A program made the position numbers and the translations under genes. DNA of 64,000 nucleotides from the NCBI GenBank assembly GCA_039809495.1, contig JBDHVC010000013.1:27416-91415 (forward strand), given 5' to 3'. Below, one piece after another: positions 53,129 to 61,284 of this stretch. The notes beneath the pieces are model-generated. The model saw only the letters and a program-made list of their open reading frames with translations. It made no database searches and was not told the origin of the DNA. Source of the stretch: JAFLCL01 sp039809495 (GTDB lineage: Bacteria > Myxococcota_A > Polyangia > Polyangiales > Sandaracinaceae). The first letter of the stretch is position 1, and every line of letters begins with the position of its first letter.

Positions 53129-55018
53129 ATGTCGACCACGGCGGACGACGACCTCGACGCGCTCCTCGGCGCCGTCGAGCGCGCGGCGGCGCGCCGTGAC
53201 GCGACGCTCGAGCCCCGCGGGCGCAAGAAGGGCGTCGTCCACACCCCCGCGCGGCTCGCGCGCGTCGTCGTGGCCGAGGCCGAGGCGCTGCTCGAGCGCG
53301 CGCGGCTCCCCGCGATCGGCGACGCGCGCCTCGAGATCGTCGATCCCGCCGTCGGGCCCGGCGTCTTCGTCGCGGCCGCGCTCGCGCACGCTCCCTCGCG
53401 CGGAGGCGGGAGGCTCGTCGGGCTCGACGTCGATCCCGCGGCCGCGCTCGAGACGCGCGCGCTCCTCGAGCGCGTCGGCGCCGCGCGCGGCTACCGCGTC
53501 CGGCTCGAGACGCGGGACGCGCTCCGATCTCCGTACCGCGCGCGCGCGCCGAACCTCCTCGTCGTCGGCAACCCGCCGTGGTCGGCGGGCTTCGCGAGCG
53601 CCGAGCCCCTGCGGACGCTCCTCTCCGACTTCCGCCTCGACGAGCGCGGCGCGCCGCTCCGAGAGCGCCGCGCGGGCGTGCTCTCCGACGCCTACGTCCA
53701 CTTCCTGCGCTGGGCCGCGGACGCCGTGATCCACGCGCGAGAGGGCGGCGCGCTCGCGCTCGTCACGAACGGCTCCTACCTGGACGGCCCCGTCCATCGC
53801 GGCGTCCGAGCCTTCCTCGTCGCTCGGTTCGACGAGGTGTCCGTGATCGATCTCGGCGGCTCGGCGCTCGTCGCTCGCGCGCCGGGGACCCTCGACGAGA
53901 ACGTGTTCGGCGTGCGCCCGAGCGCCGCGATCCTGCTCGCCGCGCGGCGAGGTCAGGGCGCCCGACGAGCGCGGGTCTACTACCGGCGGGTCACGGGGCG
54001 TGTCGAAGAGAAGCTCGCGGCGCTCGAGGCGGGGGCCCCGCTCGAGCCGGTCGAGGAGCCGCTCGGCGCGCTGCGCCCGCGCGCGCGCGCCACGGCCGCG
54101 TGGGCGAGCTGGCCCTCGCTCTCCGAGTGGCTCCCCTTCCACGGGGAGGGCCTCCAGACGAACCGCGACCCGCTCGTTTCCGACCGCGACCGAGGCGCGC
54201 TCCTCGAGCGCCTCGACGCGATCGCCGACGGCGCGCTCACGCTCGCGTCGAGCCGCCACTTCGACGCGGAGCGGGCGCGGCGCGCGCTCGCCGCCCTGCG
54301 CGCGGGGGAGGGCCTCGATCGACACCTCGTGGAGGTCGCGTACCGCCCCTTCGAGACACGCTGGGTCTTCGTCCACCCGGCGCTCTGCCACCGCCCTCGC
54401 CCCCTCCTGCTCCGCGCGCTCGCGCGCCACCCGCTCGCGCTCGTCTCCGTGCGCAAGGATCGAGGAGGCCTGCCCTGGGCCCACGCCGCGCTCGTCCGCG
54501 CGCCGGTCGACAACTGCTACCTCTCGACGCGCAGCTCGTGCCGCGCCCGAGCGTTCCCCGCCCTCGATCCCGACGGCCGGCCGAACGTCGCGCCGCCGAT
54601 CGCGGAGGCGCTCGCCGCGCGGGGGATCGAGCCCGCGCCCACAGCCGTGCTCCGCTACCTCGCGGCCGCGCTCTCGAGCCCTCGCTACGCGAGCGCCCAC
54701 GCCGACGCGCTGGCGCTCGACTACCCGAGGATCCCGCTCCCGCGCGATCGGGACGACTTCGCGCGCCTCGCTGCGCTCGGAGAGCGCCTCGAGCGCCTGC
54801 TCGCGAGCGCGATCGCCCCCCCGCCCCGAGGCGCGACGTCCTCCGAGCTCCTCGTCGGCCATCACCGCTTCGACGCGCGGGATCCCACGATCGGCGCGCT
54901 CGCGGCGCTCCGAGCCGAGGTCGACGGGGCGCCTCGAGGCGCCCCCGCCGCCCACCCGGTCCGCGACGAAGACGAAAAAGCGCGAGCGAGCGAGCCGAGC
55001 GCCCCCGGCCTTTGGTAA
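53129..55018 (+). CDS. Orphan adenine-specific DNA methyltransferase, type ISP-like
   Basis: 629 residues. The N-terminal SAM domain has IVDPAVGPGVFVAAAL (motif I, ~70), VGLDVDP, and the catalytic VVGNPPW (motif IV NPPW, ~148), as in gamma-class N6-adenine methylases. The C-terminal part contains YRPFETRWVFVHPALCHRPR and later SCRARAFPAL and DYPRIPLP, resembling the specificity (TRD) domain of type ISP enzymes such as LlaBIII. The nuclease and helicase domains of those enzymes are missing here, and no restriction gene adjoins. It may be a solitary regulator-type methylase. TATCCT lies 9 bases before the ATG. Confidence 0.82.
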   Translation: MSTTADDDLDALLGAVERAAARRDATLEPRGRKKGVVHTPARLARVVVAEAEALLERARLPAIGDARLEIVDPAVGPGVFVAAALAHAPSRGGGRLVGLDVDPAAALETRALLERVGAARGYRVRLETRDALRSPYRARAPNLLVVGNPPWSAGFASAEPLRTLLSDFRLDERGAPLRERRAGVLSDAYVHFLRWAADAVIHAREGGALALVTNGSYLDGPVHRGVRAFLVARFDEVSVIDLGGSALVARAPGTLDENVFGVRPSAAILLAARRGQGARRARVYYRRVTGRVEEKLAALEAGAPLEPVEEPLGALRPRARATAAWASWPSLSEWLPFHGEGLQTNRDPLVSDRDRGALLERLDAIADGALTLASSRHFDAERARRALAALRAGEGLDRHLVEVAYRPFETRWVFVHPALCHRPRPLLLRALARHPLALVSVRKDRGGLPWAHAALVRAPVDNCYLSTRSSCRARAFPALDPDGRPNVAPPIAEALAARGIEPAPTAVLRYLAAALSSPRYASAHADALALDYPRIPLPRDRDDFARLAALGERLERLLASAIAPPPRGATSSELLVGHHRFDARDPTIGALAALRAEVDGAPRGAPAAHPVRDEDEKARASEPSAPGLW

Positions 55019-55029
55019 AGTCGCGGGCC

Positions 55030-56676
55030 ATGCTCCCTCGCCCTCGCTCCGGCCTCGTCCTCGTCGTCCTCTCGGCGACGCTGCTCGGCTCCTGCGTCAC
55101 GCGTGTCGGCGGCACGCCGATCAGCCTCGACGATCCGCTCGGCGTCATCGGGAGCTCGGAGGAGATCCGGCTCTTCCTCTTCCCCGCCGAGACGCACGTC
55201 TGCCTCGGCGACGCGATCGCTCCCGCGCCCTCGCTCGACGCCCCCGTCGGGACCGTCGAGGGGACGATCGTGGATCTGCTCCTCGTCTCGAGCGGCGCCG
55301 GGATCACGCAGGAGGTGTCCGTCGCGCCCGGCAGCTACGTCGCCTACGTGCGCGCGAAGGGGACGGACTCCTTCAGCGGCGTCGAGCACGCGCTCATCGG
55401 GCAGGGCTGCGCCGAGATCGACGAGCTCGCCGCGAACGAGTCGCGCGGGGTGGCGCTCCGGCTCGTCCCCGTCTTCTCGCCGGGTGACTGCAGCGACACG
55501 CGCCTGAGCCCCGACGAGCAGTGCACCACGCCCGGCGTCGACGACTGCGACGCGCGCTGCCAGACGACGCCGTTCCAGCTCAACACGTCGATCCAGAGCG
55601 GCGTCCAAGAGGCGCCGCGGGTCGCGGCGCGCGGCTCGAACCGGATGCTCGTCACGTTCGGGAGCGAGCGCCTCGAGATCGGCGCGCGCGTGCTCGGCCC
55701 CGACGCTCGGCCGCTCAGCTCGCCGGCGCTGCTCGTCGAGGATCGGACGGTCAACGACGCGCTCTCTCGCGCGGGCCTGCTCCCGCTCCCTCGGCCGCTC
55801 GTGAGCACGGACCCGGCGATCGCGCCGAGCGGCCGGATGGCGATCGTGACGACCTACGCGCGAGGCTCGGACTTCGACGTCCGCGCGGGCTTCTTCGACA
55901 CGGGCTTCGTCCCCGAGGCCGACTTCGTCGCGCTCACGGCGAGCGACGCCGGCCTCCAGAACCAGGGCGCCGGAGCCTTCGCCGGGGACGGCGCGTTCCT
56001 CGCGGCCTTCGCGGACGCGAGCCTCGGTGTCGCCGTCCGCGTCTTCGCGCCCGACGCCCACGCGCCGAGCGGGGAGGCGACGTCGATCGCGGCGAGCGGC
56101 TCGAGCCCCGCGGTCGCCGGGCTCGGGACGGGCTTCGTCGTGGCGTGGGTCGCGGGGGATCGGGTGATGCTCCGCCGCGTCGACGCCTCGGGCTCGCCCA
56201 CCGGCGACGCGTTCCCCGCCTTCGAGGAGGCGAGCGCGCAGTCCGAGCCCGCGATCGCCGGCATCGGTGGCGCGGGCGGCTTCGTCGTCGTCTGCCGCGA
56301 CAGCGACGTCGACGGGCAAGGCTCGGGGATCCGCGGGCGCGTCTTCGACGCGAGCGGCGCCGGCCTCGAGGCCTTCGTCGTGAATTCGACGCGAGCGGGC
56401 GATCAGGGTCGGCCCTCGGTGGCGGCCTTCGAGGATCGGATCGCGGTCGCGTTCGAGAGCGCGGGGGCGGTCCGCGCGCGCTTCTTCGACGCTCGAGGCG
56501 AGCCGGCGCTCAACCGCGAGCGCCCGCCCTCCCTCGACGACTTCCCCGTCGCCGCCTCGGGGCTCGCGCCGAGCGTCGGCGCGACCGGGACGGGCTCGAA
56601 CGCGCTCTGGTTCTTCGCGTATCAGGCGGCCTCCGGCGACGCAGGGAACATCTTCGGGCGCCGAATTCCACGGTGA
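55030..56676 (+). CDS. Large beta-propeller-like lipoprotein
   Basis: 548 residues. Lipobox ATLLGSC (Cys ~22). An N-terminal ~150-residue domain is followed by a Cys-containing hinge (SPDEQCTTPGVDDCDARCQ) and ~340 residues of repeated beta units with motifs such as APRVAARGSNRMLVTFGS, PAVAGLGTGFVVAWVAGD, PAIAGIGGAGGFVVVCRD and PSVAAFEDRIAVAFES. These recur at ~60-residue spacing, as in WD/FG-GAP-like propellers. Such proteins are usually surface exposed; role unknown. It starts 11 bases after the methyltransferase gene, so the two may be co-transcribed. Confidence 0.8.
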   Translation: MLPRPRSGLVLVVLSATLLGSCVTRVGGTPISLDDPLGVIGSSEEIRLFLFPAETHVCLGDAIAPAPSLDAPVGTVEGTIVDLLLVSSGAGITQEVSVAPGSYVAYVRAKGTDSFSGVEHALIGQGCAEIDELAANESRGVALRLVPVFSPGDCSDTRLSPDEQCTTPGVDDCDARCQTTPFQLNTSIQSGVQEAPRVAARGSNRMLVTFGSERLEIGARVLGPDARPLSSPALLVEDRTVNDALSRAGLLPLPRPLVSTDPAIAPSGRMAIVTTYARGSDFDVRAGFFDTGFVPEADFVALTASDAGLQNQGAGAFAGDGAFLAAFADASLGVAVRVFAPDAHAPSGEATSIAASGSSPAVAGLGTGFVVAWVAGDRVMLRRVDASGSPTGDAFPAFEEASAQSEPAIAGIGGAGGFVVVCRDSDVDGQGSGIRGRVFDASGAGLEAFVVNSTRAGDQGRPSVAAFEDRIAVAFESAGAVRARFFDARGEPALNRERPPSLDDFPVAASGLAPSVGATGTGSNALWFFAYQAASGDAGNIFGRRIPR

Positions 56677-56703
56677 TTCCGCGTTTCGGTGGGGCGAAGC
56701 GGC

Positions 56704-56733
56704 TTGACCCGCGCCCGCGCGGCTGGTTACACC
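56704..56733 (+). promoter_or_regulatory. Candidate promoter for the membrane protein-helicase operon
   Basis: TTGACC (56704-56709), an 18-base spacer, and TACACC (56728-56733). About 95 bases precede the GTG at 56831. Confidence 0.35.
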
Positions 56734-56830
56734 TCCCGCGCGCGTTCGACCGACTCGCGAGCGAGCACATCCCCGAGGGCCTCTCGTCTTGCGCGGTCGC
56801 GCTCGGGGGGGCCTTCGACATGCACGAACG

Positions 56831-57274
56831 GTGAACGCCAAGGTGGCAGGAGAGAGCGCCAGCAACTCGAGCTCGAGCCGGAGGGATCCCGCTCGGACGG
56901 GTCGCCGCGTCGCGCTCGGGCTCTACGCGATCCTCGCGATCTGGGTGATGGGCTCCGCGCTCGTCTCCGTGGTTCCCCAGATCTTCTGGCCCCACGCGCG
57001 CGAGCTCGTCCCGGCCGCCGACTGCTCGCGCGTCGAGGGGGAGCTCGCCCGCTCCCTCGAGACCCTCCGCGCCGTGCGCTCCGAGTCGGAGCGGGACACA
57101 CGCTTCGCCGCCTGGGACGAACGCTACGCAGGCCTCGCCGGCGCGTGCGGCTCGAGCCCCGGCTACACCGACCTCTACCGCGCGCGCTACGCGGTCGAGG
57201 CGGCTGCCCACGAGGAGGGACGCCTCACGTCGCTCCTCGAGGAAGTTCGAGCCCACGCTCTTGGAGATCGATGA
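56831..57274 (+). CDS. Small single-pass membrane protein
   Basis: 147 residues from a GTG at 56831. A Ser-rich, basic N-terminus (ASNSSSSRRDPARTGRR), one membrane helix (~29-52, VALGLYAILAIWVMGSALVS), then an extracytoplasmic helical domain with two cysteines (AADCSRVEGELARS and LAGACGSSPGY), probably a disulphide. Its stop overlaps the start of the RNA helicase gene as ATGA, so the pair is translated together. No family recognised. Confidence 0.7.
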   Translation: MNAKVAGESASNSSSSRRDPARTGRRVALGLYAILAIWVMGSALVSVVPQIFWPHARELVPAADCSRVEGELARSLETLRAVRSESERDTRFAAWDERYAGLAGACGSSPGYTDLYRARYAVEAAAHEEGRLTSLLEEVRAHALGDR

Positions 57275-59259
57275 TGACCGGAGAGAGTTCGTCCACCGAG
57301 GACGCTTCGCCCACGTTCGACCTGCTCCCCCTCTCCGACGAGGTGCGCTCCGCCGTCCTCGAGCTCGGCTGGGTGACGCCCACGCCCGTCCAGCTCGCGG
57401 CGTTCGGGCCCGCCTCCGAGGGCGCCGACGTCGTCGTCCAGGCGCGCACGGGGACGGGCAAGACCGCCGCGTTCGGGCTCCCGATCATCGACAAGCGCGT
57501 GAAGCCCGGCGCAGGGACGCAGGTGCTCATCCTCGCGCCGACCCGCGAGCTCGCGCTCCAGAGCGCCAGGGAGCTCGCGCGGATCGGCCAGCACAAGAGC
57601 GTGCGCACCGCGGCGGTCTACGGCGGCGCGCCGATCGAGCGGCAGATCCGCGAGCTCGACGCGGGGGTGGAGATCGTCTCGGGGACGCCGGGGCGCGTGC
57701 TCGACCACCTGCGGCGCGGCTCGCTCGTCGCCGACGGCATCCGCGCGCTCGTCCTCGACGAGGCCGACGAGATGCTCTCGATGGGCTTCGCCAAGGAGCT
57801 GAACGCGATCGTCGACGAGCTGCCGAAGGCTCGGCAGACGATGCTCTTCAGCGCGACGATCGACGAGGCCGTCGAGCGGCTCGCGGGGAAGTTCTTGAAG
57901 GATCCCGTCCACCTCTCGCTCTCGAGCGATCAGGTCGGCGCGCAGACGATCGCCCACTTCGTCTACCTGATCTCGGGGCTCGGCAAGTCACGCGATCTCA
58001 TCCGCATCCTCGAGGCCGAGGATCCCGAGAGCGCGATCATCTTCTGCAACACGAAGGCCGCGACCGAGCAGCTCACGAACGACCTCCAGGTCGCTGGCCT
58101 CAACGCCGACCTCCTGAACGGCGATCTCCCGCAGAGCGAGCGCGAGAAGGTCCTCGACGCCACGCGCAAGGGGACGCTCCGCTACCTCGTCGCGACCGAC
58201 GTCGCCGCGCGGGGCATCGACATCTCCCACCTCACGCACGTCATCAATTACGACTTCCCCGACGCGCTCGAGCAGTACGTGCATCGCACGGGCCGCACCG
58301 GGCGCGCGGGCCGCACGGGGACGGCGATCTCGCTCATCGCGCCGGCCGACCTCGGGCAGCTCTACTACCTCCGGCTCCAGTACAAGATCTTCCCGACGGA
58401 GCGGGTGCTTCCGTCGGAGGGCGAGCTCCGGGCGCGGAGCGAGCTCGATCGGATCGAGATGATCCGCGCGGCGTTCGCGAGCCATCGCGCGCTCAAGGGC
58501 GACGCCGGCCTGCGCGCGCTCGCGCGCCGCCTGCTCGCGCACGAGGACGCCGAGGCGATCGTCGCGGGGCTCGTGGGCTCGTTCCTCGGGGCTCACGGCA
58601 GCTCCGAGGAGGTCGAGGACCAAGCCGCCGCGGCGCGTCGCGCGCGCCTCGCTCGCCCCGCCGACGCGACGGGACGCGGCCCCGCCGACGACGCTCGAGC
58701 GGCCGCCGGGTCGAGCGAGGGCGAGGACGGCTCGGCTCGCCGACGGCGCCGACGCGAGCGGCCGGCGCCGACGCCAGCGTCCGCCTCGTCCGAGGTGGCC
58801 AAGCCGACGGATGACGACGACGATCGCGACGCGCGTGACACCACACCGCTCGGCCCCCAGCGGCCCTCGACGCGATCGACGGCCGAGGCGAGCGCGGAGG
58901 AGCCCGCGACCGACACGAGCGCTCACGCGGACGAGGCGCGCGCCGCCGTTCAGGTCGGGCCGAGCGATCCCCGAGCGGAGTCGTCGGCGCGGGCCGAGGA
59001 GGACGAGGCGTTTCAGAACGTCTTCCTCAACATCGGTCGCCGCGACGGCACCCGCGTCGGCGACATCCTGCGCCTCTTCGACGAGCAGGTCGGCCTCGGC
59101 AAGGACACGCTCGGGCGCATCCGGATCCGCGATCGCCACACCTTCGTCGCCGTGCCACGCGAGGCGATCGCCAGCGCGATCGAGAAGCTCGGCGCGGCCC
59201 ACTTCGGCGAGAAGGCGCTCGTCGCCGAGATCGCGCGCGCCGAGCGCACCGAAGGCTGA
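57271..59259 (+). CDS. DEAD-box RNA helicase with DbpA-type RNA-binding domain
   Basis: 662 residues. Helicase core ~10-375: the Q-motif region, ARTGTGKTAAFGLP, ILAPTRELALQS, SGTPGRVLDHLRRG, VLDEADEMLSMGF, MLFSATIDEAVER, ATDVAARGIDI and HRTGRTGRAGRTG. A basic/acidic low-complexity linker (~440-580) precedes a DbpA RNA-binding domain at ~588-655 (VFLNIGRRDGTRVGDILRLF, IRIRDRHTFVAVP). The layout matches CsdA/DeaD and other cold-shock or ribosome-assembly helicases. Start at 57271 (or 57274) with GGAG 6-7 bases upstream. Confidence 0.94.
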   Translation: MMTGESSSTEDASPTFDLLPLSDEVRSAVLELGWVTPTPVQLAAFGPASEGADVVVQARTGTGKTAAFGLPIIDKRVKPGAGTQVLILAPTRELALQSARELARIGQHKSVRTAAVYGGAPIERQIRELDAGVEIVSGTPGRVLDHLRRGSLVADGIRALVLDEADEMLSMGFAKELNAIVDELPKARQTMLFSATIDEAVERLAGKFLKDPVHLSLSSDQVGAQTIAHFVYLISGLGKSRDLIRILEAEDPESAIIFCNTKAATEQLTNDLQVAGLNADLLNGDLPQSEREKVLDATRKGTLRYLVATDVAARGIDISHLTHVINYDFPDALEQYVHRTGRTGRAGRTGTAISLIAPADLGQLYYLRLQYKIFPTERVLPSEGELRARSELDRIEMIRAAFASHRALKGDAGLRALARRLLAHEDAEAIVAGLVGSFLGAHGSSEEVEDQAAAARRARLARPADATGRGPADDARAAAGSSEGEDGSARRRRRRERPAPTPASASSEVAKPTDDDDDRDARDTTPLGPQRPSTRSTAEASAEEPATDTSAHADEARAAVQVGPSDPRAESSARAEEDEAFQNVFLNIGRRDGTRVGDILRLFDEQVGLGKDTLGRIRIRDRHTFVAVPREAIASAIEKLGAAHFGEKALVAEIARAERTEG

Positions 59260-59318
59260 AGCCGCCGCCCCGCGGCCCGGGCTGGTCGAGCGACGTCGCC
59301 CATCGCTAGGATGAGCGC

Positions 59319-60020
59319 ATGCGAACGATGCTCGCCTTCACCCCGCCTGGGCTCGCCGCGGTGGCGCTCCTCGTCGTCGCGTGCGGCTCGCCCGAGCCGA
59401 CCGGCCCGACGCGCGAGGAATTCGCGGGGATCCAACGCCCGGCGGCGGCGCCGTCCCCCCCGCGAGCGCCGACCCAACGAGACGAGCGAGCGTGGGCGCG
59501 CGAGCCCGCGCCGGTCGTCGCGGATCTCGCGACGCCACCGCCGGCCGCGCCGGCGCTCGCGCTCGACGAGCCAGGCCCCGCCTCGGGGCCTCCCGAGGGC
59601 GCGGGCGCAGCCGAGGCGCCTCGAGCGCGCGCGCTCGGTGACGAGCTGCGCGCGGCCATCTCCGACATCGGCGGCTGCCTCGACGTCACCACCGCCGCGA
59701 GCCTCGGCGGCGCGCTCGCCGTCGACGTCAGCGCGACCGCGCTCCCTTCGGGACACCTCCAGCGCGCGAGCGTGAGCGCCAGCGGGCTCCCGGCTCCGGC
59801 GCTCGCGTGCATCCGCGCGCGCGTCGAGGCCGCCACGCTCCGAACGCCGATCGAGGGCGCGCCGCGCACGGTGTCGACGACCCTGCGCTACGAGGTGCGC
59901 GCCGAGGTGACGAGCGAGCCGCGCCGCCGCTTCGCCGCCGATCCGCCGCCGCCGGGCGACGTGCAAGGACCGGCGCTCGTGCTCCCCGCGCTCGGCGACC
60001 CCATCGCGGGCGAGCACTGA
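59319..60020 (+). CDS. Lipoprotein with AgmX/PglI-like C-terminal domain
   Basis: 233 residues. Lipobox ALLVVAC (Cys ~22), a long Pro/Ala-rich linker (~30-105), then ~95 residues resembling the AgmX/PglI C-terminal (TonB-like) domain: LRAAISDIGGCLDV, GGALAVDVSATALPSGHLQR, ASVSASGLPAPALACIRAR and STTLRYEV. Such domains occur in myxobacterial gliding and envelope proteins. TAGGAT ends 6 bases before the ATG. A functional link to the following ExbD-like lipoprotein is plausible but unproven. Confidence 0.7.
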   Translation: MRTMLAFTPPGLAAVALLVVACGSPEPTGPTREEFAGIQRPAAAPSPPRAPTQRDERAWAREPAPVVADLATPPPAAPALALDEPGPASGPPEGAGAAEAPRARALGDELRAAISDIGGCLDVTTAASLGGALAVDVSATALPSGHLQRASVSASGLPAPALACIRARVEAATLRTPIEGAPRTVSTTLRYEVRAEVTSEPRRRFAADPPPPGDVQGPALVLPALGDPIAGEH

Positions 60021-60173
60021 CCGCGCGCCGCGCTCGGCGCGACGCGGGTTCGTGCTCCGCGAGCCCTCCCAAGGCGCGCTTCGAGCGCGCCGGGTCGGGG
60101 CGAGGAGGCTCCTCGGCGCGCGTCGCGCGAGCGGGGTGCACGCGTCGGCTCGGATCCCGTATCGTCTCGCGCC

Positions 60174-61217
60174 ATGTCGCTCCGCCCGCTCCCTCGAACG
60201 TCGCTCTCCCTCCTCGGATGCCTCGTCGCGCTCTCGCTCGTCGCTTGCGGCGAGGACGCGCCACCGCCCGCCGCCGAGCTCCCGCCGCTCGTCGGCGCGC
60301 TCGAGGTGCCGATCTCGTTCCGCAACGACGCGCCGCAGCCGACGGGCGCGCTCCGGATCGAGGCCTCGACGACCGAGCTGCGGCTCGACGGACAGCCCGT
60401 CTACACGGGCATCTCGCGCGGGCTCATCCCCGACGCTCAGTGGAGCGAGGGGGCGCTCACCGAGTTGCTCACGCGCATCCGCGCGGCCCCGCCGCGCTCG
60501 GCCGCGCTCGTCACCCTGCTCGGCACGGTGCCCTACCAGACGGCCGTCCGGATCGTCGGGACGCTGCTCGCCGCCGGCTACCACGAGATCACCTGGGCCG
60601 TCCGGCCACCCGGCGGCGATCCGAGCGCGCGCGGCTTCCTGCTCACGAGCAGCCCAGAGGTCGCGCCGAGCGGAGGGCCCTACGCGTTCCCCGGCCCGGC
60701 GCGGCCGTGGAGCGACTTCACCTCGCACTGGCGCGAGATGTACGAGGCCTGCCGCGCGGGCCAGTACATCGACTGCGACGGGGCGCCCGACGAGCCCGTC
60801 CTCGGGGGCGATCTCCAGGTCGTGCTCTGGTCGCGCGGGCAGGGCATGCAGATGCGCTTCAACCGCACCAACGCGCCCGAGCCGGAGCCGACGGCGCCGC
60901 GGCAGGTCGCGCTCATCGAGGGCGTGCCGCGCGCGCCCGCGGCGGTCGAGGAGGAGGCCCCTCCGCCCGACACGAGCGGCGTCTTCTCCTTCCGCGCGGA
61001 CGAGGCCACCCACGTCGACACCGATCGGGCGACGGGCAGGCAGACCCCGAACAGCGCGATCTCCGTGACGGCACGGCCGGTCTGCGGCGCGGCGCCGTGC
61101 TCGGTCGTCGTCGAGGCGGATCGCGATACGCCGATCATGCGCGTCCTCTCGTTCCTCGGCGCGGCGTTCCCCAACGGCTCGATCGCGCCGATCGTCGCCT
61201 TCCGCATGCCGGAGTGA
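60174..61217 (+). CDS. Lipoprotein with ExbD-like periplasmic domain
   Basis: 347 residues. Lipobox ALSLVAC (Cys ~25). Residues ~38-150 follow the ExbD/TolR periplasmic pattern: beta strand, ASTTELRLDGQPVYTG, a helix (ALTELLTRIRAAPP), SAALVTLLGTVPYQTAVRIV and LLAAGYHEITWAV. True ExbD is anchored by an N-terminal helix; here a lipid anchor replaces it. A second half (~170-347) has paired cysteines and no recognised fold. TATCGT ends 8 bases before the ATG. Confidence 0.65.
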   Translation: MSLRPLPRTSLSLLGCLVALSLVACGEDAPPPAAELPPLVGALEVPISFRNDAPQPTGALRIEASTTELRLDGQPVYTGISRGLIPDAQWSEGALTELLTRIRAAPPRSAALVTLLGTVPYQTAVRIVGTLLAAGYHEITWAVRPPGGDPSARGFLLTSSPEVAPSGGPYAFPGPARPWSDFTSHWREMYEACRAGQYIDCDGAPDEPVLGGDLQVVLWSRGQGMQMRFNRTNAPEPEPTAPRQVALIEGVPRAPAAVEEEAPPPDTSGVFSFRADEATHVDTDRATGRQTPNSAISVTARPVCGAAPCSVVVEADRDTPIMRVLSFLGAAFPNGSIAPIVAFRMPE

Positions 61218-61221
61218 GCCC

Positions 61222-61284
61222 ATGAAGCCCCGTCACCGCGCGTCGCTCCCCGCCCTCCTCGCGCTCGGCGAGCGACGCTCATGA
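61222..61284 (+). CDS. Possible 20-codon leader peptide before the DsbA gene
   Basis: ATG at 61222 opens a 20-residue frame (MKPRHRASLPALLALGERRS) that ends in a TGA overlapping the DsbA ATG as ATGA. It begins 4 bases after the previous stop. It could couple translation of the neighbours. Unproven. Confidence 0.25.
   Translation: MKPRHRASLPALLALGERRS

Noticed and set aside
56820..56834. Four-codon leader (MHER) overlapping the GTG at 56831
   Set aside because: Too short to be distinguished from chance.
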